NCBI GenBank assembly: GCA_944392335.1
Contig: CALXWJ010000041.1
Coordinates: forward strand, 1 to 39,566
Origin: an uncultured Clostridia bacterium
GTDB taxonomy: Bacteria > Bacillota > Clostridia > UBA1381
Length of the DNA: 39,566 nucleotides
Reading direction: 5' to 3'
Positions 24,296-32,438 of this stretch are shown one piece after another (positions within the stretch are counted from its first letter, which is position 1; each line of letters begins with the position of its first letter). The notes under the pieces are model-generated. The model had not been told where the DNA came from, made no database searches, and saw nothing but the letters and a program-made list of their open reading frames with translations. A program made the position numbers and the translations under genes.

Positions 24296-24325
24296 AATTT
24301 ACGCTTGATTTCATTGTTACACTTC

Positions 24326-24802
24326 TTATTCTTCATCAAAGAATCCATTACCGCCAAAATTTTCATAACCCGTAAAATTTTCGGAATCTATTGGATTCTG
24401 TGCAGAAGACGTATTGGTATTTGTATTAGTACCAGCAGTGGAAGATACAGGAGAATCCTCTTTTGCTTTGACAGATCCTGCATACTCGATCTCATCAAGA
24501 ATAATCACAGTATTACTTTTTGATTCGCCGGTTTTCTGATCTGTCCAGCTATCTTCATCAAGTCTGCCAATGATGTTGATAAACGAACCTTCTTTAAGCT
24601 GCATTTTTTTAATACGTTCACATACACTGTTAAACGCTTTGACTGAGTAATTCAGCCAACGTGCATTGTTTTCAGCACGACTGTCATAGATTTTCTTTCC
24701 GATACGGAATCTAACAGAATTACCGTCTTCGGAATACTTTAATGCTGGGGCGCCGTCATAGCCTTTTGATACAACGACATTTGTTGAGAATACTTTCAAC
24801 AT
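24326..24802 (-). CDS. ssb: Single-stranded DNA-binding protein
   Basis: A 158-residue SSB. The OB-fold is residues 1-115: VRFRIGKKIYDSRAENNARWLNYSVKAF, INIIGRLDEDSWTDQKTGESKSN, VIILDEIEYAG. A Ser/Thr/Asn linker and an acidic tail ending NGGNGFFDEE follow. The end differs from the classical DDDLPF tip, because the aromatic pair precedes the acids, so binding to host partner proteins may differ. It protects single strands during the element's replication and recombination. It has its own terminator and stands behind the second leader RNA. Confidence 0.85.
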   Translation of the reverse strand: MLKVFSTNVVVSKGYDGAPALKYSEDGNSVRFRIGKKIYDSRAENNARWLNYSVKAFNSVCERIKKMQLKEGSFINIIGRLDEDSWTDQKTGESKSNTVIILDEIEYAGSVKAKEDSPVSSTAGTNTNTNTSSAQNPIDSENFTGYENFGGNGFFDEE

Positions 24803-24884
24803 GATAAAAACTCCTTTCTTGCAGGGATTGCCTGCTATAAAAATATATTTATTTCAACCCATAAATGGGTAGAAATCTGAAAAT

Positions 24885-24972
24885 AAAAAAAGTGCCAAAA
24901 GCACACATGTGCTATTTGACACTTTGTAAACTTAGAAAACTATGATTTCTTTTCAGAAACCTTGAAACTTAT
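24885..24972 (-). ncRNA. Repeated leader RNA, copy B
   Basis: A predicted transcript of about 88 nt upstream of ssb. ATATAAGTTTCA, hairpin GGTTTC/GAAATC, AGTTTACA and a long terminator stem (AAGTGTCAAA pairs with TTTGGCACTT, inner AGCAC with GTGCT) ending in TTTTTTT. Its layout is identical to copies A and C. A short hairpin (ACCCAT/ATGGGT) lies between it and ssb. Confidence 0.65.
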
Positions 24973-24978
24973 ATATTT

Positions 24979-25007
24979 ATTATAGCATACCAAGTTTAAA
25001 TAGTCAA
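24979..25007 (-). promoter_or_regulatory. Promoter of leader RNA copy B
   Basis: Minus-strand TTGACT (25002-25007), 17 bp, TATAAT (24979-24984). Confidence 0.8.
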
Positions 25008-25022
25008 TCCATTGCATAAAAC

Positions 25023-25184
25023 TTATTTTGAAACAGTTTTTTCGATTTCACTTTTTGCGAACTCAAGAACTATTTTAGCTTTTACGGCATCTATTCCAAG
25101 ACTGCCGTCCTCTTTTTCACTATCAGATATAAGTCTTCGTATATCTTCAAGTATTTGATAGAGATTTGCTTTGTTAATATCCAA
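25023..25184 (-). CDS. 53-residue helical protein with TTG start
   Basis: The frame starts at TTG, 7 bases after a perfect AAAGGAGG, and reads MDINKANLYQILEDIRRLIS, later GIDAVKAKIVLEFAKSEIEK. Almost all of it is predicted amphipathic helix. The upstream gene stops 3 bases before this start, so translation is probably coupled. The choice of TTG rests on the ribosome binding site, since no ATG is available. No family is recognised. Confidence 0.6.
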   Translation of the reverse strand: MDINKANLYQILEDIRRLISDSEKEDGSLGIDAVKAKIVLEFAKSEIEKTVSK

Positions 25185-25186
25185 TT

Positions 25187-25618
25187 TTATTCCTCCTTTG
25201 CCGCTGTAATGGCATAATAGTTTCCGGTTATGTATTTGCCCTCTGTGTAGAACAGTTGTGTTTTATTGGACATATACACAGTTAAATTATCACCAACATA
25301 TATTTTTTTTAATCTGTAATGCACAAGAAGTTTCAGAAATTTATCTTCTGTCTTGATAGTTATTGATTTGATTTTTTTCCTAAAACCAGTTACTTCCACA
25401 TCGCAACATACCCCTTTGATTTCCAGATATCTTCCTTCAATACAATTATAAAACAGTATTGTTCCTTTTACAATCACAAAAACGCCTAAAATTATACAAG
25501 GTATTGCAAAAATCAGATCAGTAAAAAAAATTGAAATAATGATAAATAAAACAATTGATAAGATGGCTATCCCGGTATGTAGGATTATTTGTTTTTTTAG
25601 TACTGTAGGAAGTTTCAT
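25187..25618 (-). CDS. Small membrane protein with a soluble C-terminal domain
   Basis: About 143 residues from the ATG MKLPTVLKKQ; the longer frame starts with TTG inside the upstream gene. Two hydrophobic segments (IILHTGIAILSIVLFIIISI; IFAIPCIILGVFVIVKGTIL) precede a beta-rich domain (RYLEIKGVCCDVEVTG, YRLKKIYVGDNLTVYMS), arranged like DUF-type proteins of clostridial elements. The ribosome binding site is weak (AAAGAA), so the start is uncertain. The function is unknown. Confidence 0.55.
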   Translation of the reverse strand: MKLPTVLKKQIILHTGIAILSIVLFIIISIFFTDLIFAIPCIILGVFVIVKGTILFYNCIEGRYLEIKGVCCDVEVTGFRKKIKSITIKTEDKFLKLLVHYRLKKIYVGDNLTVYMSNKTQLFYTEGKYITGNYYAITAAKEE

Positions 25619-25643
25619 ATACAATTCTTTCAGAAAAATCACC

Positions 25644-26201
25644 TCACAGAACAACGATTCTTCGCTTGTAAAGAAGCTTTAACAGCACATTAACAATTTT
25701 ATCTCTGCACTGTGCTTTTTCCATTTGCGTTTCAAGAATATTGTCAAATATATTATTTTTAGTATAAATCGTTTCCACAAGAGCTTGCCGATTATCTTCA
25801 TACAATAAAGAAGTAGATGGAAGAATATTATTTTCCATTAAAAAAATCAGCTCCGCAGTCGAAAGCCGCAATCCCGCCATTGTAAGCCATTGAAGCACTG
25901 TTTTTTCTGCCTTTGATAAAGGTTTTTTTACAATTGAAACTTTTGTTGGACAACATATACACCTCGTTAAAAGCCGATACTTTCCTAAGGCATCCGAACT
26001 CTCTTCATATTCGATTAATCCTTTATCTGAAAGAATTTCAACTGTTTTTATATCATTAAGATCAGAATTTATCTTCAGTCTACCTTCAAGCCAAATTCCA
26101 GCTTCCTTACCGCTTATTGTTACAATAGACTCCCCTCGTGCTATGTTAAGGCAGTCACAAGTTGAGTTCTTGCATACAATACCTTTTGATAAATACAGCA
26201 T
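25644..26201 (-). CDS. Unknown protein, possible winged-helix fold
   Basis: A 185-residue protein starting 7 bases after GAGGTG. The C-terminal half (SKAEKTVLQWLTMAGLRLST, AELIFLMENNILP, MEKAQCRDKIVNVLLKLLYK) is helical with a possible winged-helix pattern. Cys pairs occur in CKNSTCDC and CICC, perhaps binding a metal. It overlaps the next gene's long frame. No family is recognised. Confidence 0.5.
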   Translation of the reverse strand: MLYLSKGIVCKNSTCDCLNIARGESIVTISGKEAGIWLEGRLKINSDLNDIKTVEILSDKGLIEYEESSDALGKYRLLTRCICCPTKVSIVKKPLSKAEKTVLQWLTMAGLRLSTAELIFLMENNILPSTSLLYEDNRQALVETIYTKNNIFDNILETQMEKAQCRDKIVNVLLKLLYKRRIVVL

Positions 26202-26250
26202 AAATCGATCACCTCAAATAAATTACACGAGATCACAAACTAATTTACAA

Positions 26251-26616
26251 CTACATTAAATACATTGCCGCAACACATGCGCTTATGGTAATAATTAAAC
26301 CGATCGCAATAAAAATAAGATTCTTTACAACTGTTTTATCAAGTCCTTGCTGTTCAATATTTTCGTCTGCTGGAAGTATGTCATCATAGTATCCATCATA
26401 ACCTTCATCATAATTAATATTGGTTAGGTCTTGCTTTTCCTCAATAGGCCGTGATTCATTAAGAACCGGTTTATCCGTAGCTTGCAGTATTGTTTTGTTT
26501 TTTTGTTTTTTACCTTTTGATTTCTTGTTCTTGCTATGCAGCGATTTTCCGCACTCCGAACAAAAAGAAACGGTGCTGCTAGGCAAGTCAGCACCGCAAT
26601 ATGGACAATATTTCAT
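26251..26616 (-). CDS. Zinc-ribbon membrane protein
   Basis: A 121-residue protein with an N-terminal zinc ribbon (CPYCGADL, then CSECGKSL), a Lys-rich stretch (KNKKSKGKKQKNK), an acidic Tyr/Asp-rich linker and one C-terminal transmembrane helix (about 97-120, NLIFIAIGLIITISACVAAM). This layout is common among clostridial proteins of unknown role. The start follows GAAGGAG. It is transcribed from a visible promoter through a terminator-like hairpin in its leader. Confidence 0.65.
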   Translation of the reverse strand: MKYCPYCGADLPSSTVSFCSECGKSLHSKNKKSKGKKQKNKTILQATDKPVLNESRPIEEKQDLTNINYDEGYDGYYDDILPADENIEQQGLDKTVVKNLIFIAIGLIITISACVAAMYLM

Positions 26617-26637
26617 TTTTATAGCTCCTTCGTATAA

Positions 26638-26668
26638 AAATAAAGCGGGTTCTTATTGACCCCACTTT
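26638..26668 (-). terminator. Terminator-like hairpin in the zinc-ribbon gene leader
   Basis: On the minus strand AAAGTGGG, an 11-nt loop, CCCGCTTT and then ATTTTTAT. It lies between promoter and gene, so it probably acts as an attenuator. Confidence 0.55.
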
Positions 26669-26680
26669 TAGACACTAACA

Positions 26681-26709
26681 ATTATAACACATTTATATTT
26701 GCTTGTCAT
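26681..26709 (-). promoter_or_regulatory. Promoter of the zinc-ribbon gene
   Basis: Minus-strand ATGACA (26704-26709), 17 bp, TATAAT (26681-26686). Confidence 0.65.
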
Positions 26710-26830
26710 CGGCAATCTTGTGCCATTTTTGTGCCTTTTTTATGCCATCACTAATAACACCAATTTATTAAGCAACTTACCCATAAAATTTATCAAAAAC
26801 AACATAACTTTAAAGATTTCAATAATAATA

Positions 26831-26864
26831 AATAGGGCGGTAAGCATAATACTTCCGCCCTATT
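26831..26864 (-). terminator. Intrinsic terminator
   Basis: A perfect 10-bp stem AATAGGGCGG/CCGCCCTATT downstream of the gene at 26.9-27.4 kb, with a T-rich tail on the minus strand (TATTATTATT). It closes the operon before the promoter at 26.7 kb. Confidence 0.75.
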
Positions 26865-26876
26865 AAGCACTATAAA

Positions 26877-27452
26877 TCAATTGTTGATTTTTGAATATTT
26901 TGCTGTAAGCCACGCCTCATAATGAGTTTTAGTTGTAAGCATTAGTTCACTGAAGGATTCAAATGTCATACTAACTGCAACATGGTTTTCAGGGTTGTTT
27001 CCAAATTTCGGTACAATAAGTCCTCTTGAATTTGTTTCACCCGGTCCGCTGTCTGCAATAAACAATAAATCCGATTTACTGCCACATATCAGTTGAGCTG
27101 TTCTTGATAAACTTTTTCCGTCATGTCTTGCTTTCCCGCGTTTGGCAAGTATTTCAGCTGATGTTCCACCAAGATGCTCAAATAATGATGTCTTATCGTT
27201 GTTCTTCTTTTTTGTCTGCATTGTGAACTTTAATTCTCCGCAACAAAGCTTACGACAAAGCTCAAGAAAAACGTCAATACTAATATAAATGTGAATATTA
27301 TTGTTCTGTCTCTGACCAACCGGTTTTGATACATCATATGATGCGAATACAAAATGAACTTTTCCAATACTGAATGAATCATTAAGACTTTCCACAAAAC
27401 AATTTCTTGCATCCTTACGAGTAATCTGATTATCATTATAGTTATCTGACAT
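26877..27452 (-). CDS. Unknown element protein
   Basis: A 191-residue protein starting 8 bases after AAGGAG and overlapping the end of the upstream cysteine-cluster gene by 11 bases. It contains KVHFVFASYDVSKPVGQRQN, a long strand-rich middle with ELCRKLCCGELKFTMQTKKK, and SDLLFIADSGPGETNSRGLI. The strand pattern and basic patch could fit a nucleic-acid-binding OB-like fold, but this is only a possibility. No family is recognised. Confidence 0.5.
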   Translation of the reverse strand: MSDNYNDNQITRKDARNCFVESLNDSFSIGKVHFVFASYDVSKPVGQRQNNNIHIYISIDVFLELCRKLCCGELKFTMQTKKKNNDKTSLFEHLGGTSAEILAKRGKARHDGKSLSRTAQLICGSKSDLLFIADSGPGETNSRGLIVPKFGNNPENHVAVSMTFESFSELMLTTKTHYEAWLTAKYSKINN

Positions 27453-28179
27453 GTTTTTTTCTCCTTAAATAGAATTCTGGTATCATACTCAATATCTTTA
27501 ACATTTCTTCACGATTTGCCAAAAACTGCGGCATAAATTCTTTATTGGTATCATACTTCATATACATCGCAGCATAAATAACTGACCAAATAGTATTCAT
27601 CGTAGATTCCTTTTTGAAATTTTTTTCGGCCATAACAATAATATCATGCAATTCTGTTGTAGTTTTTTGCCATTCAACGAAAAATTCATCCTTAATTGGT
27701 ATACCAAATGAGTCAAACCATTCACGAACCGTATGTATTTCAGCATTGCCGCAATGTGCACCATTAAAAATATATTCTATATTTTCAGTGCTTATTGTAT
27801 TGGAGCTGCTGTTTTTAGAATCCATCCGAAATGCTCTGCCGATAGGATACATAGCACAGACCGTAGGTTTTGCATCATGAACTGAACATTTTCGATCTTT
27901 CAGCAACGGACACCGTTTTATACTTCCTTGCGGTTTAAGTCTGACAATAACCATCCGTGATGAATCTCCAATATAGGCTTCTCCATATTGTGTAACGAAT
28001 TCATTTGGAGTTATATTAAGTTTTTTTGACATTCTATATAAATCTAATGGTGATAACAGAATGTCATCGCGGTTTATGCAGCATTTGCCGCATTTGTTAC
28101 AACTAAAGCTAAAAGGATCATCAAGACCTATCTTCATATTATCAAAATTTTCAGCAATTTGTTTTAATCTTTCATCCAT
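27442..28179 (-). CDS. YkgJ-family cysteine-cluster protein 1
   Basis: A 245-residue protein with the cluster CNKCGKCC (27-34), followed by RCPLLKDRKCSVHDAKPTVCAMYPIGR. This is the CxxCxxCC...C...C pattern of YkgJ/UPF0153 proteins, predicted to bind zinc or an iron-sulfur cluster. Members are poorly characterised. The C-terminal 100 residues are helical and include MYMKYDTNKEFMPQFLANRE. That motif resembles the MYRYFMYDTSEPFIQQF of its neighbour, so the two are paralogues. The start follows CGGAGG. Confidence 0.75.
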   Translation of the reverse strand: MDERLKQIAENFDNMKIGLDDPFSFSCNKCGKCCINRDDILLSPLDLYRMSKKLNITPNEFVTQYGEAYIGDSSRMVIVRLKPQGSIKRCPLLKDRKCSVHDAKPTVCAMYPIGRAFRMDSKNSSSNTISTENIEYIFNGAHCGNAEIHTVREWFDSFGIPIKDEFFVEWQKTTTELHDIIVMAEKNFKKESTMNTIWSVIYAAMYMKYDTNKEFMPQFLANREEMLKILSMIPEFYLRRKKHVR

Positions 28180-28205
28180 TATAATTTACCTCCGTAATAA
28201 TAGAC

Positions 28206-28236
28206 AAAGGTGCCAAAATAAATATTGGGCACCTAT
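28206..28236 (-). terminator. Terminator-like hairpin between the YkgJ genes
   Basis: Stem AGGTGCC/GGCACCT, extended by weaker pairs, with a short T-run (TTTG) on the minus strand. It stands 25 bases before the next gene, so it may attenuate it. Confidence 0.6.
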
Positions 28237-28243
28237 TTATATG

Positions 28244-28912
28244 TCATACTGACGTGAATTTCTTTATGATACGTTCCAAATCATCCTGCAACACTCTGTT
28301 GTTCCGGTAGAACTGCTGAATAAACGGCTCGCTTGTATCATACATGAAATAACGGTACATCAAAACCTTTGCAAGTATATTTTCTTGGTCTCTTAATGTA
28401 GCGCAAAGAATTTTATAAGGCACTGCAATTTGTTTTATTGAGCGTGCTTCCTCTAATAGGTATTCCTTGTCTTCATCCGACAAGAAATCTTTCATCCAAT
28501 CCTTTACACGGATTAGTGTGCCTTTAGGATGATGCCTGCGCTCAGTAGAGTAGTTGTATACAAAAGTGCCGTCATCTTCAGGAAATACCCAGAATGGATA
28601 TAACCTACAAGTTCTTGGTTTAACAGTTTGAATGCTGCAATGTTTGCCTTTAAGGAAAATGCAGCTCTTCTCTTTTCCGATTGTCTTGATAGCAAATATC
28701 GGAAAACCTGTATCTTCCAGCATAAACATTTCAGTATATTTATCATAGAATTCTGCTACTGTAATCCCCAAATGCTTGGCTATATAAAAAGCGTCCTTTA
28801 CTTCAATCATAATTGATGCCTCAACATGACGACAGCATTCTGCACATCGCATACATCGGAATCGAATCTGGTCTGACAGATTGACCTCTTTTGAATTTTT
28901 AATTTCGTACAT
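28244..28912 (-). CDS. YkgJ-family cysteine-cluster protein 2
   Basis: A 222-residue protein with CMRCAECC (20-27), then CIFLKGKHCSIQTVKPRTCRLYPFW. It has the same architecture as the following gene and probably arose by duplication, though the sequences have diverged strongly. It starts after GGAGG. Tandem YkgJ paralogues on an element are unusual. A role in metal or iron-sulfur-dependent modification is possible and unproven. Confidence 0.75.
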   Translation of the reverse strand: MYEIKNSKEVNLSDQIRFRCMRCAECCRHVEASIMIEVKDAFYIAKHLGITVAEFYDKYTEMFMLEDTGFPIFAIKTIGKEKSCIFLKGKHCSIQTVKPRTCRLYPFWVFPEDDGTFVYNYSTERRHHPKGTLIRVKDWMKDFLSDEDKEYLLEEARSIKQIAVPYKILCATLRDQENILAKVLMYRYFMYDTSEPFIQQFYRNNRVLQDDLERIIKKFTSV

Positions 28913-28972
28913 TATATAATCCTCCCGTCAAAGATCTTCATATGTGGATCTGACTTTGTCTTCCAATCGTCA

Positions 28973-29773
28973 TTAAATATTATCATAGACGCCACCTTGC
29001 TTTTCTAGATAATCTTCCAGTATACTAAGTATTTTTTCAGTATGATGAGAATACTCATGCAAACGTTTTTCAAAATCAATCATATCACTCCAACTACACA
29101 TAAAAGCATCTTCCAATTCTAATTTTTCATTCGTATCAGATATAGAGTCATATGGAATTGATAATACGCCTTCTTTAGCAAGAACCAAATAATAGCCTGA
29201 ATGCCTACTATCTGGTAACGGGAAATGCCAATACAGCTGATTTCCGAAACGAATGTGATTTTCATTACATATTTGGGACAAATCAGAATACTTTCCATGA
29301 GATTCATCAAGCTTTTGCATAATCATATCTTTACTCATAAGCATAGATGTATCTACAGCACAATTATCAATAAGTAAGGTAGTAGTATTAATTCGAGGTA
29401 ATTTTATGCTTTTTTCATCAATACCGATTAACCAAAGTCCGTCCTCATAGATGGAACGATGATGCCAAGTGCTTGAAATGATTATTTTAAGAAGTGCTTC
29501 AGATAAATCCATGCCAAGTGATACAGATTTATCTGATTCTTCAGGAAGGCTTTCATGATAAATAAAGTCATTCGCATATACCAAGCCCAACAACAGTCTT
29601 AATTCTTTCCGTGTGAATTGGGTATTTACAGCCGCGATGTCCCAATAATTATCATCTTCAGGACTCGCCTTGCAAACAATATTTCTGCCAAGTTGTTCGG
29701 AGATAAATCCACTAATATAATAAGATATTTCACTCCAATTAAGTCGGAGTGCATTTTTTAAATATTTTCTCAT
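28973..29773 (-). CDS. Unknown protein upstream of the YkgJ pair
   Basis: A 266-residue protein starting 5 bases after AAAGGAA. It is rich in aromatic and acidic residues (DDNYWDIAAVNTQFTRKEL, HHRSIYEDGLWLIGIDE, RFGNQLYWHFPLPDSRHSG) and ends with a helix (HHTEKILSILEDYLEKQGG). The part NQLYWHFPLPDSRHSGYYLV recalls the GYLWQASMNGRNGGYLVLY of the zinc-ribbon gene at 11.3 kb, suggesting a shared module of the element. No family is recognised. Confidence 0.5.
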   Translation of the reverse strand: MRKYLKNALRLNWSEISYYISGFISEQLGRNIVCKASPEDDNYWDIAAVNTQFTRKELRLLLGLVYANDFIYHESLPEESDKSVSLGMDLSEALLKIIISSTWHHRSIYEDGLWLIGIDEKSIKLPRINTTTLLIDNCAVDTSMLMSKDMIMQKLDESHGKYSDLSQICNENHIRFGNQLYWHFPLPDSRHSGYYLVLAKEGVLSIPYDSISDTNEKLELEDAFMCSWSDMIDFEKRLHEYSHHTEKILSILEDYLEKQGGVYDNI

Positions 29774-29996
29774 AATGACTTCCTTTCTGCCTTTTTAAGG
29801 CATAGTATAAAATTAATAAATTGATAGTTTATGAGTAGAATTTCTGATTTGTAATACTTTTTGCTGCATATTTACTTCTAAATATTACAGTAAACACTTT
29901 ACTCACAAAAAGTTTTTATCTATCTCTCTGGTGAAATTCAACGAATACTTTGTAACAGGAGCTGCATTCCGACAAAACTCTTCAGTCTGGATTCTT
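29774..29996. other. Gap with no clear gene
   Basis: About 220 bases. On the minus strand two short open frames without start signals (one reading QTEEFCRNAAPVTKYSLNF, then KVFTVIFRSKYAAK one base out of phase) suggest a decayed small gene. Neither has a ribosome binding site. No promoter or terminator is evident. Confidence 0.3.
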
Positions 29997-30251
29997 TTAA
30001 CATTCGCATCCTCTCATGTTAAATAAGTTTTTTATAATTGGTCCGGGCAAAGAGTATTGTTCATTCGTTGTGAGATAGTAAATGCTGTTTTTAGTTTCAA
30101 ACTTAATTTCTGAACCAGAAATCTTCTCAACTTTCATTACAACAGAAGTTCTTCGAATTAAACCATCAGACTCGCTTATAAAAGCGCTTTCTCCAACGGT
30201 AATTGGATACGCCGCAAAGCCTGTAATTTTAATTACTTTTTTGTTATTCAC
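29997..30251 (-). CDS. Small beta-barrel-like unknown protein
   Basis: An 84-residue protein with a GTG start, 7 bases after AGGAGG. The sequence KITGFAAYPITVGESAFI, SVVMKVEKISGSEIKFETKNS, YYLTTNEQYSLP suggests a five-stranded SH3-like barrel, seen in many short element proteins. It follows the ligase terminator, with about 15 bases between. The function is unknown. Confidence 0.55.
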   Translation of the reverse strand: MNNKKVIKITGFAAYPITVGESAFISESDGLIRRTSVVMKVEKISGSEIKFETKNSIYYLTTNEQYSLPGPIIKNLFNMRGCEC

Positions 30252-30266
30252 ATCAATTCCTCCTAA

Positions 30267-30303
30267 GCAAAAACGGCGGACAACATTGAGAGTTGCTCCG
30301 CCG
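30267..30303 (-). terminator. Intrinsic terminator after ligA
   Basis: Stem CGGCGGA-CAAC pairing with GTTG-TCCGCCG (one bulge), followed on the minus strand by TTTTTGC. It lies 20 bases past the ligase stop. Confidence 0.8.
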
Positions 30304-30321
30304 CAAGTTATTCTGACAATA

Positions 30322-32301
30322 TCAATTGTTTGCTGTCAGCATGTCTTCAAACTCATCTTCTGTCAGCGTTCTGATACCAAGGCTTAGAGCTTTTTGAAGC
30401 TTGCTGCCTGCCTTTTCACCAACAATAAGATAATCTGTCTTTTTTGTTACAGATGACGCTGGTTTTGCACCCAGCGAAAGAATTTTAGACTGAATTTCAT
30501 CACGAGTGTAGTTTTCGAGTTTTCCTGTAGCAACTATAGTTTTACCTGAAAATACAGTGTTATTATTTACGTTCATCGTATAATTCTCCTTTATAAATTC
30601 GATTTTATTAAGTAACGGACGCCATAGCTTTGCTTCGTCTTCGTCCGAATACCAGGTATAAATATTTTTGTTCATTATTTCTCCGAAATCAGAAAGATTT
30701 GTGAAATCAAAGCCTTCTGCAATGGCTTTCTCAAAAGCAGTCCAATCACCTTTGAAATATTCATTTAAGATTCGTCCTGCATGTCTGCCTACCATTGGAA
30801 TACCCAAAGCGGCAATAAACTTATCCAATGTGCATTTACGGCTCTTTTCAATAGCATTATGCAGTCTAATATAGGATTTTTCACCAAACCCGTCAGTATT
30901 TATTATTTCATCCTTGTGTTTTTCGAGATCATATAAATCCCCAAAATGATGAATCCACCCATGTCCGATGAATTTTTCCAAAGTGATCTCCGAAAGCCCT
31001 TCAATATTCATGCGTGTTTTTTCGCAGAAATGAGCAAACTTCTGTACCAATCTGGCAGTGCAATGCTGATTTTCACAAAATAAAAACATGGTTCCGCCGG
31101 AACTGGCTTTCATATTTAAAGGCTCTCCACAGCACGGACAAATCATAGGTAGTTTATATGTATTACTCATTGTTGTATTCTCTGCAATTTGAGGAATAAT
31201 CATATTGGCCTTATATACTTTAACTGTATCTCCTATACCGAACTTAAAACTATTGAAAATGTCTACATTATGCAGATACGCACGTGTAACAACTGTTCCT
31301 TCAATAGTTACAGGCTCTAAAATTGCAGTGATGCTTACCATACCCGTTCTTGTAGTAGCAAGTTCGACACCAAGAAACTTTGTTTCATAAAGTTCGTCCT
31401 GCCATTTAAGTGCGATTAGGCGGTTTTCGTGATGACCTGTTGCACCGAGACTTTTACCATAAGCAAGATCAGCATATTCCATAATAAGACCATCAACAGG
31501 ATATGAATATTTTTCAGGTTTAAACGTTTTTACTTTACTCTGTATCATATCAAATGATGCCGGTCCATATATTCGTTTGTACGGTACGACATCAAATCCT
31601 TTTGATGCGAGGAATATTAACTGTTCTTCTTTATCAAGATGTTTGATTTCATTAGATATAAGCTCAAAAGCAAAGAACTCAAGCTTTCGTTTTTTTGCCT
31701 CGTTTGCATCTAACTTTCTGGTACTTCCTGAAGCCAAACCTCTTGGATGGGAATATGGCTCTGTCAAACTCGAATTGATCTCATTGAAATTCTTCCACGA
31801 GATTACGCCTTCACCTCTAACTTCAAAGGACTCATAAATTGGCACTGATAAAGGCACATTTAAAAACTGTTTAACCGTATGAGTCACATCTTCGCCGACT
31901 AAGCCTTCTCGACCTCGTGTAATTGCCTGAATCATCTTTCCGTTCTCATATCGCAGTACAAGAGTTAAACCGTCAAGTTTCCAGGATAAGATAACATCCT
32001 TGCCTGCAGCAAAATTAACGAGATCATTGATTGATTTAGTCTTATCGGCTGATAGCATTGGTTTTGAATGAATAACCTCTGTCAATCCTTCCATAATTTC
32101 ACCTGATACCTTCTGTGTAGGGGAACCTGACAGAATGAGTTTTGTATCGTGCTCAAGCGAAGCCAATTCGTCGTATAACCTGTCATACTCACGATCGCTC
32201 ATAATCGGGCATTCATCCCTGTAGTAGGCGATATCTGCCTTGATCAATATTTCGACCAGTTCTTTCATTCTTTCAAGATTAGTTTTATAATTCGCACCCA
32301 T
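30322..32301 (-). CDS. ligA: NAD-dependent DNA ligase
   Basis: A 659-residue LigA from the ATG (MGANYKTNLE) 9 bases after AGGAG. The order is complete. First comes the NMN-binding Ia domain (AYYRDECPIMSDREYDRLY). The adenylation domain follows, with catalytic Lys 108 in WKLDGLTLVLRYENG and later GVISWKNFN. Next is an OB-fold. The four-Cys zinc finger is CPCCGEPL...CENQHC. HhH repeats (GLSEITLEKFIGHGW, LGIPMVGRHAGRIL) precede a BRCT domain (VFSGKTIVATGKLENYTRDE). It seals nicks with NAD. Variations such as SWKLDGLTL (usually KxDGxA) mark it as an element ligase distinct from a chromosomal one. Confidence 0.85.
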   Translation of the reverse strand: MGANYKTNLERMKELVEILIKADIAYYRDECPIMSDREYDRLYDELASLEHDTKLILSGSPTQKVSGEIMEGLTEVIHSKPMLSADKTKSINDLVNFAAGKDVILSWKLDGLTLVLRYENGKMIQAITRGREGLVGEDVTHTVKQFLNVPLSVPIYESFEVRGEGVISWKNFNEINSSLTEPYSHPRGLASGSTRKLDANEAKKRKLEFFAFELISNEIKHLDKEEQLIFLASKGFDVVPYKRIYGPASFDMIQSKVKTFKPEKYSYPVDGLIMEYADLAYGKSLGATGHHENRLIALKWQDELYETKFLGVELATTRTGMVSITAILEPVTIEGTVVTRAYLHNVDIFNSFKFGIGDTVKVYKANMIIPQIAENTTMSNTYKLPMICPCCGEPLNMKASSGGTMFLFCENQHCTARLVQKFAHFCEKTRMNIEGLSEITLEKFIGHGWIHHFGDLYDLEKHKDEIINTDGFGEKSYIRLHNAIEKSRKCTLDKFIAALGIPMVGRHAGRILNEYFKGDWTAFEKAIAEGFDFTNLSDFGEIMNKNIYTWYSDEDEAKLWRPLLNKIEFIKENYTMNVNNNTVFSGKTIVATGKLENYTRDEIQSKILSLGAKPASSVTKKTDYLIVGEKAGSKLQKALSLGIRTLTEDEFEDMLTANN

Positions 32302-32438
32302 GTGCATTTTCTCCTCTCTGATATTATTCAATCTACACATACTCTTTGATAATGTATAACGTTTCTTTGAAATTGTTTAAAAACACAACACAGGTATACA
32401 TATCATCATCTTTATCGCATAGATTATTTGCTTGTGTT

